Assembly: GCA_946486375.1 (NCBI GenBank)
Contig: CAMLTW010000004.1
Coordinates: forward strand, 1-64,000
DNA length: 64,000 nt
Direction of reading: 5' to 3'
Source of the DNA: an uncultured Rikenellaceae bacterium
Lineage (GTDB): Bacteria; Bacteroidota; Bacteroidia; Bacteroidales; Rikenellaceae
In this document: positions 33,885 through 41,387 of the stretch, one piece after another
How the letters are laid out: each line of letters starts with the position of its first letter
Position numbering within the stretch: position 1 is the stretch's first letter
The notes under the pieces: model-generated
What the model saw: the letters and a program-made list of their open reading frames with translations, nothing else
What the model was told of the DNA's origin: nothing
The model's database searches: none
Program-made: the position numbers and the translations under genes

Positions 33885-34052
33885 TGTTTTCAGCGAAGTT
33901 ACAGCATCTTTCCGGACAAACGCAAGATCCGGGTGAATTTGGGAAACAATCTCCAATCCTGCGGATAGTATTCTTTCCCAAAATCTTGCACGAAGTCCAG
34001 ACAGAGCTGTGCACGGGCGAAAAAAATTGTTTCACCTTAAATCTTCGTTATT
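33885..34052 (+). promoter_or_regulatory. Structured leader of the RadC/JAB gene
   Basis: A block TTTTCAGCGAAGTTACAGC lies at about 33887-33905. The core: outer helix TTGGGAAACAA (33939-33949) / TTCTTTCCCAA (33971-33981) with one C-C mismatch; 5' side TCTCCA (33950-33955); inner helix ATCC-TGC-GGAT (33956-33966); 3' side AGTA (33967-33970). The 5' side deviates from TCTTC. The second hairpin is not evident, but an A-run (GCGAAAAAAATTG) precedes the start. Confidence 0.6.
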
Positions 34053-34496
34053 ATGAATACATTTTCTTTCCCTCAGATTTCAGTAAATTACAAGGATGCC
34101 GATGCTGCAAAACGTACCTTGGTAAACTCCTCCAGAGTGAGCTACGACATCTTCAAGGAGGCATACGATGAATGTATGCAGCATCATGAGGAATGCTGGG
34201 TGATGTTCCTCAATCAAGCCAACAGGCTTCTCGGACTCTCCTGCATATCAAAATGCGGCATCAGCCAGACCGTTGTGGATGTCCGTATCATCCTGCAGAC
34301 GGCTCTTCTGGCCCATGCCTCGGGCATAATCCTCAGCCACAACCACCCGTCAGGCAACATGGTGGCCAGCTCCAGTGACAATGCCATCACAAGCAAACTC
34401 AAGAAAGCCTGCGAAATCCTTGACATCACTCTCCTTGACCATATCATCCTCTCGGATACAGGCTATCTGAGCTACGCGGACGAAGGGATGCTTTGA
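34053..34496 (+). CDS. RadC/JAB (JAMM) domain protein, 147 aa
   Basis: The JAMM metal site is ILSHNHPSGNMVASSSDNAIT (H-x-H-P-S-G near residue 95, D 11 residues on), followed by LLDHIILSDTGYLSY. This is the RadC-like domain without the N-terminal helix-hairpin-helix of chromosomal RadC. These short versions are very common on mobile elements, where they are suspected of aiding DNA repair or antirestriction, without proof. It has its own leader of the shared family, which places it with ssb and the ParB-like gene in the presumed early set. Confidence 0.85.
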   Translation: MNTFSFPQISVNYKDADAAKRTLVNSSRVSYDIFKEAYDECMQHHEECWVMFLNQANRLLGLSCISKCGISQTVVDVRIILQTALLAHASGIILSHNHPSGNMVASSSDNAITSKLKKACEILDITLLDHIILSDTGYLSYADEGML

Positions 34497-34610
34497 CAGC
34501 ATCTCTTTTCACGGCAAATCCCGTTATACTGCCGCCCTCATGTGCGCCAGGCGGAGACTGTTATAAAACCTTCATGCACGACGGCAGCCCTGGGCTGCTG
34601 TAAGCACTCC

Positions 34611-34705
34611 GGTCCGGATCTGTGGCTGATGACGGAATCCGGCACGGGCCGTATTCTGCCATCGGCCGCTCCGGGAACCTTTATAGCGGCACCTGTTTTA
34701 ACGCC
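34611..34705. repeat. Diverged intergenic repeat, copy B
   Basis: This is the partner of 33774-33870, with the same order of blocks (GTGGCTGATGACGG, GGCACGGGCCGTATTCTGCCATCGGCCG, AACCTTTATAGCGGCACCTG in part). Identity is uneven, so the duplication is old or the blocks are functionally conserved. It lies between the RadC gene and the next structured leader. Confidence 0.55.
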
Positions 34706-34789
34706 GTCCGTCATAAGCCCCCGCCACCACCCTTATCCCTTTCTATTTTCCCTCTTGTATTGACATGAGAGTCATTTCATCTTTCGTCG

Positions 34790-35027
34790 TCCTTCTCGTC
34801 GCCGCGTGGACTTTACTGGTGCGAATGTAGGCGGTCGAGCCTGTTCCCTCCGTTTTGAAGTGCATTTCCTGCAAATTCTTCCTTTCTCTGAAAGAGTAAT
34901 TGGCAGGAAAAAACATCGGGAGAGGCTTTGACGACCGTCTCTCGATGCACCGTAAATCCCGAAGCGGCTCCTCCGAAAAGGAGGCCGAACAGAGGGAAGA
35001 AAAACAAAATTGTTAAATATCAGAATT
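34790..35027 (+). promoter_or_regulatory. Structured leader of the 35028-35988 genes
   Basis: The block CCGCGTGGACTTTACTGGTGCGAATG (in part 34802-34827) parallels the ssb leader. The core: outer helix (34865-34876 with 34899-34910, one A-G mismatch), 5' side TCTTC (34877-34881), inner helix CTTTC-TCT-GAAAG (34882-34894), 3' side AGTA (34895-34898). Then ATCGGGAGAG ... CTCTCGAT, GGCTCCTCC-GAAA-AGGAGGCC, and the tail CAGAGGGAAGAAAAAC. Confidence 0.75.
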
Positions 35028-35306
35028 ATGGACAAGGACATCAAAGAAAGCAGAGAGTACCGTCTCGCTAAAGACTGGGAAATGGCAGTCAACAATTACA
35101 GTTTCAATCCGGCTCGATTTGCAGCAGCAATACCGACCATGCACCCGACACTGCAGCAAAGCCTGTACAGGTTGATTAAAGAGTGCATCAAGGTTATGGC
35201 GGATGACAGCCGCAGGTACGACGAACGCAATATGGCTTCACACGAGGAAGCGAAATGTATCATGGAGTACCTGAAAGAACACGGGAGAAACATACCATTA
35301 AAGTGA
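35028..35306 (+). CDS. Small helical hypothetical protein, 92 aa
   Basis: I start at MDKDIKESREYRLAKDWEM (35028), after the leader's A-rich tail; an in-frame ATG at 35010 adds residues that look untranslated. The protein is helical and charged, with Cys and Met near the end (EEAKCIMEYLKEHGR). No family is recognised. It is the first of three short genes in a row sharing one leader, ending at a bidirectional terminator. Confidence 0.65.
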   Translation: MDKDIKESREYRLAKDWEMAVNNYSFNPARFAAAIPTMHPTLQQSLYRLIKECIKVMADDSRRYDERNMASHEEAKCIMEYLKEHGRNIPLK

Positions 35307-35313
35307 TAGACCG

Positions 35314-35586
35314 ATGAAAAAGAAAGAGGTGGAATTTGCCGGCAGAACTTATTCTTGCCGTGTGGTGAAATCAAATGAAGGTGAAGAACTCCTTATCGGC
35401 TCAACAGGTTTGCTTGACGCACTCCAGCCCGGTAGTTTCGACAGCGAGAACGAGGGCTTTGCGAGTAAGGAGGCTGAGAAATTATACGATGAGATTTTCT
35501 TCTTCACCGATGCCGGAAGTCTCGAGCTGCCGGATGACGAGCTGGTTGAGATGCTGAAAGAAGACAACCCGGAATGGTTTGAATAA
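35314..35586 (+). CDS. Small acidic hypothetical protein, 90 aa
   Basis: This strongly acidic protein (many Glu/Asp in the last 50 residues, ending DDELVEMLKEDNPEWFE) begins KKKEVEFAGRTYSCRVVKSNEG with a likely beta-hairpin. Its net negative charge is reminiscent of DNA-mimic antirestriction proteins, but no sequence match supports that. It starts 7 nt after the preceding gene. Confidence 0.65.
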   Translation: MKKKEVEFAGRTYSCRVVKSNEGEELLIGSTGLLDALQPGSFDSENEGFASKEAEKLYDEIFFFTDAGSLELPDDELVEMLKEDNPEWFE

Positions 35587-35619
35587 AATGAATATATAAA
35601 TCTATTAAAAATCAAGATT

Positions 35620-35988
35620 ATGGATAAAGAGTATGTAATGAGAGTGGCTGCGACAATTCGCGAACAGCTGGTAACGATGACCGACACGCCGGTCCTTATG
35701 TCATGGGGCATCGAGGAGTTTATGGCAACAGTATTCAAGAACCTGCCGGGACTGAAATTCCATGTAAACGGAAGACTCTTCCAAGGGGAAGTGCTGATCT
35801 GTCTGAACGGCTCGGACTATTATGAAGTATATCTCCGGAACGGGACAGACATAGAGTGCCTCAGTGACGAAGTCTGCTTCGATGAACTGGGAGAACTGAT
35901 AGACCGCCATATTGAAAGCGGAACTGACAAAGAGGAATATGCACGCTTCTGTGAACAGGCAGCCATGTCATTCGGATTTGGCAATTGA
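35620..35988 (+). CDS. Acidic hypothetical protein, 122 aa
   Basis: This is an acidic soluble protein with an alternating strand pattern in the middle (GLKFHVNGRLFQGEVLICLNGSDYYEVYLRNG) and a helical end. It is the third gene of a short operon with two other small acidic or charged proteins. No known family is recognised. It could be another member of an early, small-protein anti-defence set, by charge and position only. Confidence 0.65.
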   Translation: MDKEYVMRVAATIREQLVTMTDTPVLMSWGIEEFMATVFKNLPGLKFHVNGRLFQGEVLICLNGSDYYEVYLRNGTDIECLSDEVCFDELGELIDRHIESGTDKEEYARFCEQAAMSFGFGN

Positions 35989-36010
35989 TGAAGTGCTGTA
36001 CTTATAGGCT

Positions 36011-36044
36011 AACCCCGAAGGCTCGCGTCTGAACCTCCGGGGTT
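36011..36044. terminator. Bidirectional terminator between leading block and tra region
   Basis: AACCCCGAAGG (36011-36021) pairs with CCTCCGGGGTT (36034-36044) around 12 nt, one mismatch, followed by ATT. It lies between convergent genes and probably stops both. Confidence 0.75.
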
Positions 36045-36053
36045 ATTGCTGTG

Positions 36054-36443
36054 TTATGGATGTGTTTTGTCCTTGTCTGTATCTTGATTCTCACACCGGT
36101 TCCCTTGTTTGTCAATGTAGTACCAGTCATCACTTTCCCAATACCAGTGCTCGCCGCCGGAGCCTGCCACCTCTTTCCGTTCCCCCGAATCGGTGACTTT
36201 CGCCTTGCCACCCTCGAATGGATAGCCGAAGGCAAAACGAGGACGGATGACGGTCTTGCCTGTCTCGTCTGCGTAACCGATACGCCCTTTCCGGTCCACT
36301 ATGCGGTACAGTCCTTCACTTACATAGTCGTCTCCGTTGTCATATTGAAACGCTGCATAATGTCTTGCACTGCCGCAACTGCACAGCAGCAATACGGCAC
36401 TCAGATAAATGATAATCTTGTTCATGATGCGGGTTGTTTTCAT
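36054..36443 (-). CDS. Lipoprotein with WG-type repeat, 129 aa
   Basis: The lipobox LLCSCGS lies at about 19-25 after a short signal peptide; the start at 36443 (MKTTRIMNK) or 36425 both fit, and longer in-frame starts do not. The body has a WG-repeat pattern (YRIVDRKGRIGYADETGKTV and RPRFAFGYPFEGGKAKV). WG repeats are usually surface or envelope interaction modules. It is the last gene of the tra region on this strand, suggesting an outer-membrane accessory role, perhaps surface exclusion or immunity; unproven. Confidence 0.7.
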   Translation of the reverse strand: MKTTRIMNKIIIYLSAVLLLCSCGSARHYAAFQYDNGDDYVSEGLYRIVDRKGRIGYADETGKTVIRPRFAFGYPFEGGKAKVTDSGERKEVAGSGGEHWYWESDDWYYIDKQGNRCENQDTDKDKTHP

Positions 36444-36555
36444 TTGATAATCTGTATTTGTTAATGTCAAGGCAGCAGGAACTGCATGTTGAAACGGCAG
36501 AACAGCATCCTTCTTTCCCTGATTATATTCATGTCTTCTTTTCTCCATATTCCAT

Positions 36556-36741
36556 TCAATGATACCAAGTAAAAAGCCAGAAGATTAAACACAAATCAAT
36601 CAGCCACAGACCAAGCGGCAATAGTAACTGAAGCCAGAAATATTTTTTATCCTTTTTTTCAGGATATCGGCGGTAATAGGCTTGTTCTCTCGCTTTTGTG
36701 AAATATTTCTTTTCTATCCTGGAAAATTGACGGAAATACAC
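36556..36741 (-). CDS. Small single-pass membrane protein, 61 aa
   Basis: A basic, aromatic first half (about 35 residues) is followed by one long hydrophobic segment (LQLLLPLGLWLIDLCLIFWLF). It lies 21 nt downstream of the lysozyme-like gene in the same direction. A short membrane protein after a lysozyme resembles a holin-like or inhibitor helper, but no family is recognised and it could be a chance frame in an AT-rich stretch. Confidence 0.5.
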   Translation of the reverse strand: MYFRQFSRIEKKYFTKAREQAYYRRYPEKKDKKYFWLQLLLPLGLWLIDLCLIFWLFTWYH

Positions 36742-36762
36742 CGAAAGATTCTCCCTTCTTTT

Positions 36763-37296
36763 TTACTCTTCAAAAAGCAGCAGATATTCCACCTTCCTTC
36801 TCCGCTCGATGCTCGGAACTACCTTGCCTTTATAGCAGCGGAAGGAAATGTACTCCTTGTAAATATCCCTGTTTCCGGCTTCCAGTTTTTGTATCAGCTT
36901 GCTTTTGGGAAAGTCTTTGCTACCTAAAAGCCGGTACGGGCCTACCTGGTAGGCAAGACACGAGAGCAACGTAGAATCACGCCCGAATCTGCTGAACAGA
37001 CGGCAAAGTTTCATCATGTCCGCTCGCAGGATGGAGTCTCCCTGAGCTTTTGTGATGTCGTTGGTAAAACTCTCTCCGGGAAGAACCTTATGACCCCATC
37101 CCACATAGGGCCAATGTTTTTTCTCACCATGCCAACCCTCATAGTATTTCGTGCATCTGATTGCCCTCTCCAGCGGTGGCAGCTTGTATATGGACAGTTG
37201 GGCAGTTCCCGTTTCTGTCCCATGCCTTTCCTTCCCATAGACTGTTGCCACTGCAGATACCAGCAGTATGATGACAAACATCCTTACGTGCTTCAT
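36763..37296 (-). CDS. Secreted lysozyme-like glycoside hydrolase (GH24 type), 177 aa
   Basis: A signal peptide (MKHVRMFVIILLVSAVATVYG) precedes a phage-lysozyme-like core: IRCTKYYEGWHGEKKHWPYV carries the catalytic-type Glu, then GWGHKVLPGESF and a final helical lobe (LSCLAYQVGPYRLLGS). The start at 37296 overlaps the stop of the coupling-protein gene as ATGA; the much longer upstream frame is antisense-like noise. It probably cuts glycan strands in the periplasm during channel assembly, like VirB1-type transglycosylases of other systems. Confidence 0.82.
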   Translation of the reverse strand: MKHVRMFVIILLVSAVATVYGKERHGTETGTAQLSIYKLPPLERAIRCTKYYEGWHGEKKHWPYVGWGHKVLPGESFTNDITKAQGDSILRADMMKLCRLFSRFGRDSTLLSCLAYQVGPYRLLGSKDFPKSKLIQKLEAGNRDIYKEYISFRCYKGKVVPSIERRRKVEYLLLFEE

Positions 37297-39479
37297 TTCG
37301 CACCCCGTTTGTTCAACACATCCTTGATCATCTCCTTCACGTCCTGACCCACCTGCACGAAGTTCTTGTACAGGATGCGTTCCCGTTCCTCCCTCGATTT
37401 GAAGGTGTAGAATCTCGGCAGCGGCACATACGCGGCTTCCTCTTTCTTTATCTCTCCCATATCGAAGTCCGTCTTGCAGAAAAACTTTGTGGTCTTGAAC
37501 TCTTCCGACTCCTGAATGTTCATCGAGCCGCCTACGCCGGTCTTGGTTTTCACGAAGTCCCTCGCTGTCTGCCCGCATATCCATCCCGTTGCCATATCGG
37601 AAATCTTTGATGCCGGCACCAGACTGTCCATGTTCTCGTTCAGGTTAATGCTGGTCTTGTCACGGTCAATGGTCACGCCCTTCTTCACTTGCACGACCTT
37701 ACCGAAAATGTCATTCGACAGCCATTCCAGTGTCTCTTTCGAGCGGGCCGAACCGCTGACCACGTTACCCACGGTCGTGATGATCTTCTGCATACCTACC
37801 TTGCCGTAGTCGGCCTCCAGCTGCGGCAGCTCCTGGAATCCCAAGGTCACGCTCACCTTGTTGCTTCGGGCAGTTCCTATCAGTCGGTCTATCTTGTGGA
37901 AATACAGCGTCGGCAGCTCGTCCACGATGATGCTCACCGGGATGTTCTTCCCTTGGCCCGTATTCACTCGGGTGACAAGACGGTTCAGGATAAGGGCGTT
38001 CAGCGCACCGATAATGCTCTCCATCTCCGGGTCGTTGGCGATGAGCAGGTAGCTCGGGTTCTTCGGATCGCTCACCTTCAGGTCAAAGTCATCCCCGTCA
38101 CGGTGGAATATCCAGTACGATTCCTTGGTCGCCAGACGGGACGTATAGACACGCAGCGTACCGATCATACCTTCCAACTGCTCCATGGCCTTGTTCCTGA
38201 AGGCAGTCTGGAACGGCCCGAGCAGCGGTGCCACCTCGTTGTCAGTCTCCAGTACCTCAAAGATGGTCTGATAACTTTCGTTCAGGAACGATAATATGTG
38301 CGGCATGTCCGAATACTTTCCCAGCCAGTAGGCCGGCTCCACGATGTTGCCGCCCTCTTTGTCACGCACGACTCCGGTCGGCTTCCAGAATTTGGTTTCC
38401 GGGTCCTGACGTTTCTCCGCATACAGCATGTTTCCGTCCTTGTCATACGGCTCCCGTTCGTAATTGACAAAGAAATAGATGCAGGCAGCAAGGAAGTTCA
38501 CAGCGGATGTCTGGAAAAACTGGTCGCTTCCGCCGCCACCTTCCTTCTTGCCCTTCTGCAATGACTCGAGCAGGGTTTCCGCCGTCTCACTGGCTGCCGC
38601 CAGGTTGTTGATGTATTTTGCCTGAATAGGATTGACACGACGGCTGTATTCCACGTCCACGAAGTTGATCATGTTGAACTTGCACCCCTTGGGAACTCTT
38701 CCAAGTTTCTCGTTCAGCTTGTAATGGTAGTAAAGTTTCGTGGCAAGTGTCGGGAATTTATAGTCATATACAACCATGGCAAACCCCTTGGCACTGTGCT
38801 GACGGATGAACGGTTCAATGATACTGAATGTTTTACCCGAGCCGGGAGTTCCCACGACCCACGTCCCGCGGAAAGGGTTGCTGATACTGACCCATCCCTT
38901 GCGGAACTTCCCCTTGTAATAGTAGCGCATCGGGATATTCACGCTGTATTTGTTCTCCTGAATCTCTTCGCTCTGCTCGAAACTCTCGTTCTCGAAGTTG
39001 AAGCGGTCCTTCATCAGGCCCTCCTTGATGAACTTGGAGATATTGTCCAGGGCTATATGTACCAGTATCACTCCCACGAGCGAAGCCGCCATGTATAGGA
39101 TACGGTTCAGCGGCAGCGTATAGAGCCGCATTTCCATCGGATGTCCGAACAGCCATACGGACAGGACAAGCAGAAGCAGTCCGCCGGTCAGGGGAAAAAT
39201 CACCTGCTTGCGGGCGTTGAACTCCAGATGCTTCTTGTTCCTCGTACCGATACAGGTGATGCAGATCAGCAGTATCGTGGCTATCTTGCTGTACACGAGA
39301 TGGCCGTCCTGATAGATCGTCCATCGCTTGATACGTCCGTGGATGTCAGTCAGTATGCCGCCCCACTGGTCGAATACTGCCGGGTCAATGGCATACTCGA
39401 AGAACTCCAGCAGAACCGACACATAGACGACTGCACGGAATATCTTGTAGAATCCTTGTAACTCTTTGCTTTCTTCCAT
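37293..39479 (-). CDS. Type IV coupling protein (VirD4/TraD/TraG family), 728 aa
   Basis: Up to four N-terminal hydrophobic segments (residues 10-150) anchor it in the inner membrane. Walker A is VVGTPGSGKTFSII (near 208-221) and Walker B is SIIVDELPTLYF (near 512-523). A long insert contains EKRQDPETKFWKPTG. In Bacteroides nomenclature this is the TraC/coupling-protein position. It should bring the relaxase-DNA complex to the channel and power export. Because AbiE genes were inserted upstream in the opposite direction, it must have its own promoter in the short gap at 39480-39600. Confidence 0.9.
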   Translation of the reverse strand: MEESKELQGFYKIFRAVVYVSVLLEFFEYAIDPAVFDQWGGILTDIHGRIKRWTIYQDGHLVYSKIATILLICITCIGTRNKKHLEFNARKQVIFPLTGGLLLLVLSVWLFGHPMEMRLYTLPLNRILYMAASLVGVILVHIALDNISKFIKEGLMKDRFNFENESFEQSEEIQENKYSVNIPMRYYYKGKFRKGWVSISNPFRGTWVVGTPGSGKTFSIIEPFIRQHSAKGFAMVVYDYKFPTLATKLYYHYKLNEKLGRVPKGCKFNMINFVDVEYSRRVNPIQAKYINNLAAASETAETLLESLQKGKKEGGGGSDQFFQTSAVNFLAACIYFFVNYEREPYDKDGNMLYAEKRQDPETKFWKPTGVVRDKEGGNIVEPAYWLGKYSDMPHILSFLNESYQTIFEVLETDNEVAPLLGPFQTAFRNKAMEQLEGMIGTLRVYTSRLATKESYWIFHRDGDDFDLKVSDPKNPSYLLIANDPEMESIIGALNALILNRLVTRVNTGQGKNIPVSIIVDELPTLYFHKIDRLIGTARSNKVSVTLGFQELPQLEADYGKVGMQKIITTVGNVVSGSARSKETLEWLSNDIFGKVVQVKKGVTIDRDKTSINLNENMDSLVPASKISDMATGWICGQTARDFVKTKTGVGGSMNIQESEEFKTTKFFCKTDFDMGEIKKEEAAYVPLPRFYTFKSREERERILYKNFVQVGQDVKEMIKDVLNKRGAK

Positions 39480-39570
39480 TTTTTATAGCTTTTTTATTGG
39501 GTTGTGGTTCTGATCGCCTCGGATATTGTTGGACTTGATTATTTTGATTCAGACGAAAATAAATGTCATG

Positions 39571-39606
39571 TTTTTGCAGTAAAAAACAAGACTTTTCTTA
39601 TATTTG
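39571..39606 (+). promoter_or_regulatory. Promoter of the AbiE pair
   Basis: TTTTTG (39571-39576, -33) and TATATTTG (39599-39606, -7) match the Bacteroidetes consensus, spaced about 22 nt. The start codon at 39631 is then 18 nt after the likely transcription start, which favours 39631 over the in-frame ATG at 39604. Confidence 0.7.
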
Positions 39607-39630
39607 CATCCGGAACAAAACGATTCGATT

Positions 39631-40350
39631 ATGGTGATTACTAAACAGGTACAGGAAATACTGGACGCCACGCCTCCGGGCAAGGTGCTTACCATTGCCG
39701 ATTTCAATGTGCTGCCGGAGTACCAGCCTGCGTTGGTCAAGGCACTCAGCCGTCTGGTGGCAGAAGGCTCTATCTGCAAGATTGCCAAAGGACGGTACTA
39801 CAAGCCTAAACAGACGGTGTTCGGCACATTGAAGCCTCCGGTGGCAGAGGTGGTCAAGGACCTTCTGGAACGTAACGGCAAGCCAATCGGCTATATGACC
39901 GGTACGGCAGCATTTGCGCAGTTGGGGTTGACGACACAGATCACATCGGCCATTACGATAGGCACGAACAAATACCGCCGGCCTATGAAACGGGGCGAAT
40001 ACAGCGTGTCCTTCCTTGTACAGCCTAATGCAATCACACGGGAGAACATTCCTCTGCTGCTGATCCTTGACGCGCTCAAATTGCTCCGTGAGATTCCGGC
40101 AACATCACCTGACGATTGTGTGCGGGGCGTTGCTCGGCTGATAGCCGCTCTGTCCGAAGGCGATCTGGAGAAACTGGCGGACCTGGCCGAAAATTACCAG
40201 CCGTATGTCCGGGCATTGCTGGGTGCCATTCTGGACAGTCTTGGAGCTGACACCCGACAATTGCGTGCGACACTCAATGGGGTCACGACCTACAAACTTC
40301 CTGTCACCGCACAGGCTTTACCCACCAAATTAAAATGGAACATCGTATGA
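39631..40350 (+). CDS. abiEi: AbiEi-type antitoxin (DUF6088 family), 239 aa
   Basis: The N-terminal 75 residues are a winged-helix-like DNA-binding domain (TKQVQEILDATPPGKVLTIADF; LSRLVAEGSICKIAKGRYYK) typical of DUF6088/AbiEi antitoxins. The C-terminal part is the conserved larger domain. AbiEi represses the operon and counteracts the nucleotidyltransferase toxin encoded next. The gene overlaps the toxin gene by 4 nt (ATGA). The pair has its own promoter and runs against the surrounding tra genes, so it was likely acquired separately as a stability or abortive-infection module. Confidence 0.82.
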   Translation: MVITKQVQEILDATPPGKVLTIADFNVLPEYQPALVKALSRLVAEGSICKIAKGRYYKPKQTVFGTLKPPVAEVVKDLLERNGKPIGYMTGTAAFAQLGLTTQITSAITIGTNKYRRPMKRGEYSVSFLVQPNAITRENIPLLLILDALKLLREIPATSPDDCVRGVARLIAALSEGDLEKLADLAENYQPYVRALLGAILDSLGADTRQLRATLNGVTTYKLPVTAQALPTKLKWNIV

Positions 40351-41339
40351 GACTACACGAGAATCAGCAACTGTTTGCCGATGCCATAGAAGCGGCTGCA
40401 CGTCCGGTACAGGACGGCGGACTCGGCATCAAGAGTATCTTTATCGAGAAAGACTATTGGATCTGTCGTTCGCTGTCGCTTATGGCTACCGGAGACAAGG
40501 ATAATCGTGCCATTTTCAAGGGCGGAACTTCCCTGACCAAGGCCTACGGCATCGGGGCACGTTTCTCCGAGGACATTGACGTGGCCATCGCCGAAGCATG
40601 GACACTGAGCGGAAACCAGCTAAAGAACCTCATACGCCGTACATCGAAGAATATGACAGCCGGACTGGAGGAACTGGTCATCCCCGGCATGACAAGCAAG
40701 GGATCGCATTACCACAAGGCGTTTTACACCTATCCACGGGCCATAGATACGGAACAGGTCGGAGCAATCCGGGCTGGGCAACTCCTGGTAGAAATCAACA
40801 GTTTTGCCAATCCATATCCTTTCGAGCGGCGTTCTCTCTGCAGTTTCCTGACAGAGTTCCTGCAGGCTACCGGCAACAACCGTATGATAGAGGAATACGG
40901 GATGCAGCCGTTCGAGGTCAATGTGCTTGACCGTCGCCGCACGCTGACCGAGAAATTGGTGTCACTCATCCGATGCTCGCTGGCCAATCTGTATATGCCG
41001 CAGTTGACGGCCAAAATCCGTCATTTCTACGATCTGCATCATCTGCTGAAAGATGAAGAGTGCCTCACGTATCTTCATAGCGATGCTTTCCCCGAAGATT
41101 TCAGGTCACTGCTCGAACACGACCGGCAGAGCTTTGACAAGCCCGAAGGCTGGCGTGACCGGCGACTGGAGGAGTCCCCGTTGATGACAGATCTGCCGCA
41201 GGTTTGGGGCAACTTGCAGACAGTTTACATGGGTGAACTCCCGGATTTGGCATATCGTGCCATTCCGGCCCCCTCGGATGTCGAGGAAAGCATACGTCGC
41301 TTGATGGCATTACTGCGTGAATTCGGCTCTGGTTTGTAA
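40347..41339 (+). CDS. abiEii: AbiEii/AbiGii-type nucleotidyltransferase toxin, 330 aa
   Basis: The nucleotidyltransferase signature is complete: FIEKDYWICRSL, FKGGTSLTKAYG (GS motif near 58-62) and RFSEDIDVAIAE (D-x-D near 75-77). AbiEii-type toxins use NTPs to modify RNA targets and halt growth during phage infection. An alternative ATG at 40335 would add four residues; the ATGA overlap at 40347 is the likelier coupled start. It is paired with the AbiEi antitoxin just upstream and ends 49 nt before the convergent lipoprotein gene. Confidence 0.85.
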   Translation: MRLHENQQLFADAIEAAARPVQDGGLGIKSIFIEKDYWICRSLSLMATGDKDNRAIFKGGTSLTKAYGIGARFSEDIDVAIAEAWTLSGNQLKNLIRRTSKNMTAGLEELVIPGMTSKGSHYHKAFYTYPRAIDTEQVGAIRAGQLLVEINSFANPYPFERRSLCSFLTEFLQATGNNRMIEEYGMQPFEVNVLDRRRTLTEKLVSLIRCSLANLYMPQLTAKIRHFYDLHHLLKDEECLTYLHSDAFPEDFRSLLEHDRQSFDKPEGWRDRRLEESPLMTDLPQVWGNLQTVYMGELPDLAYRAIPAPSDVEESIRRLMALLREFGSGL

Positions 41340-41387
41340 TCGTATGTTGTCCAACAATGTCAAAGAACGCAATCGTATATCTCTGGT

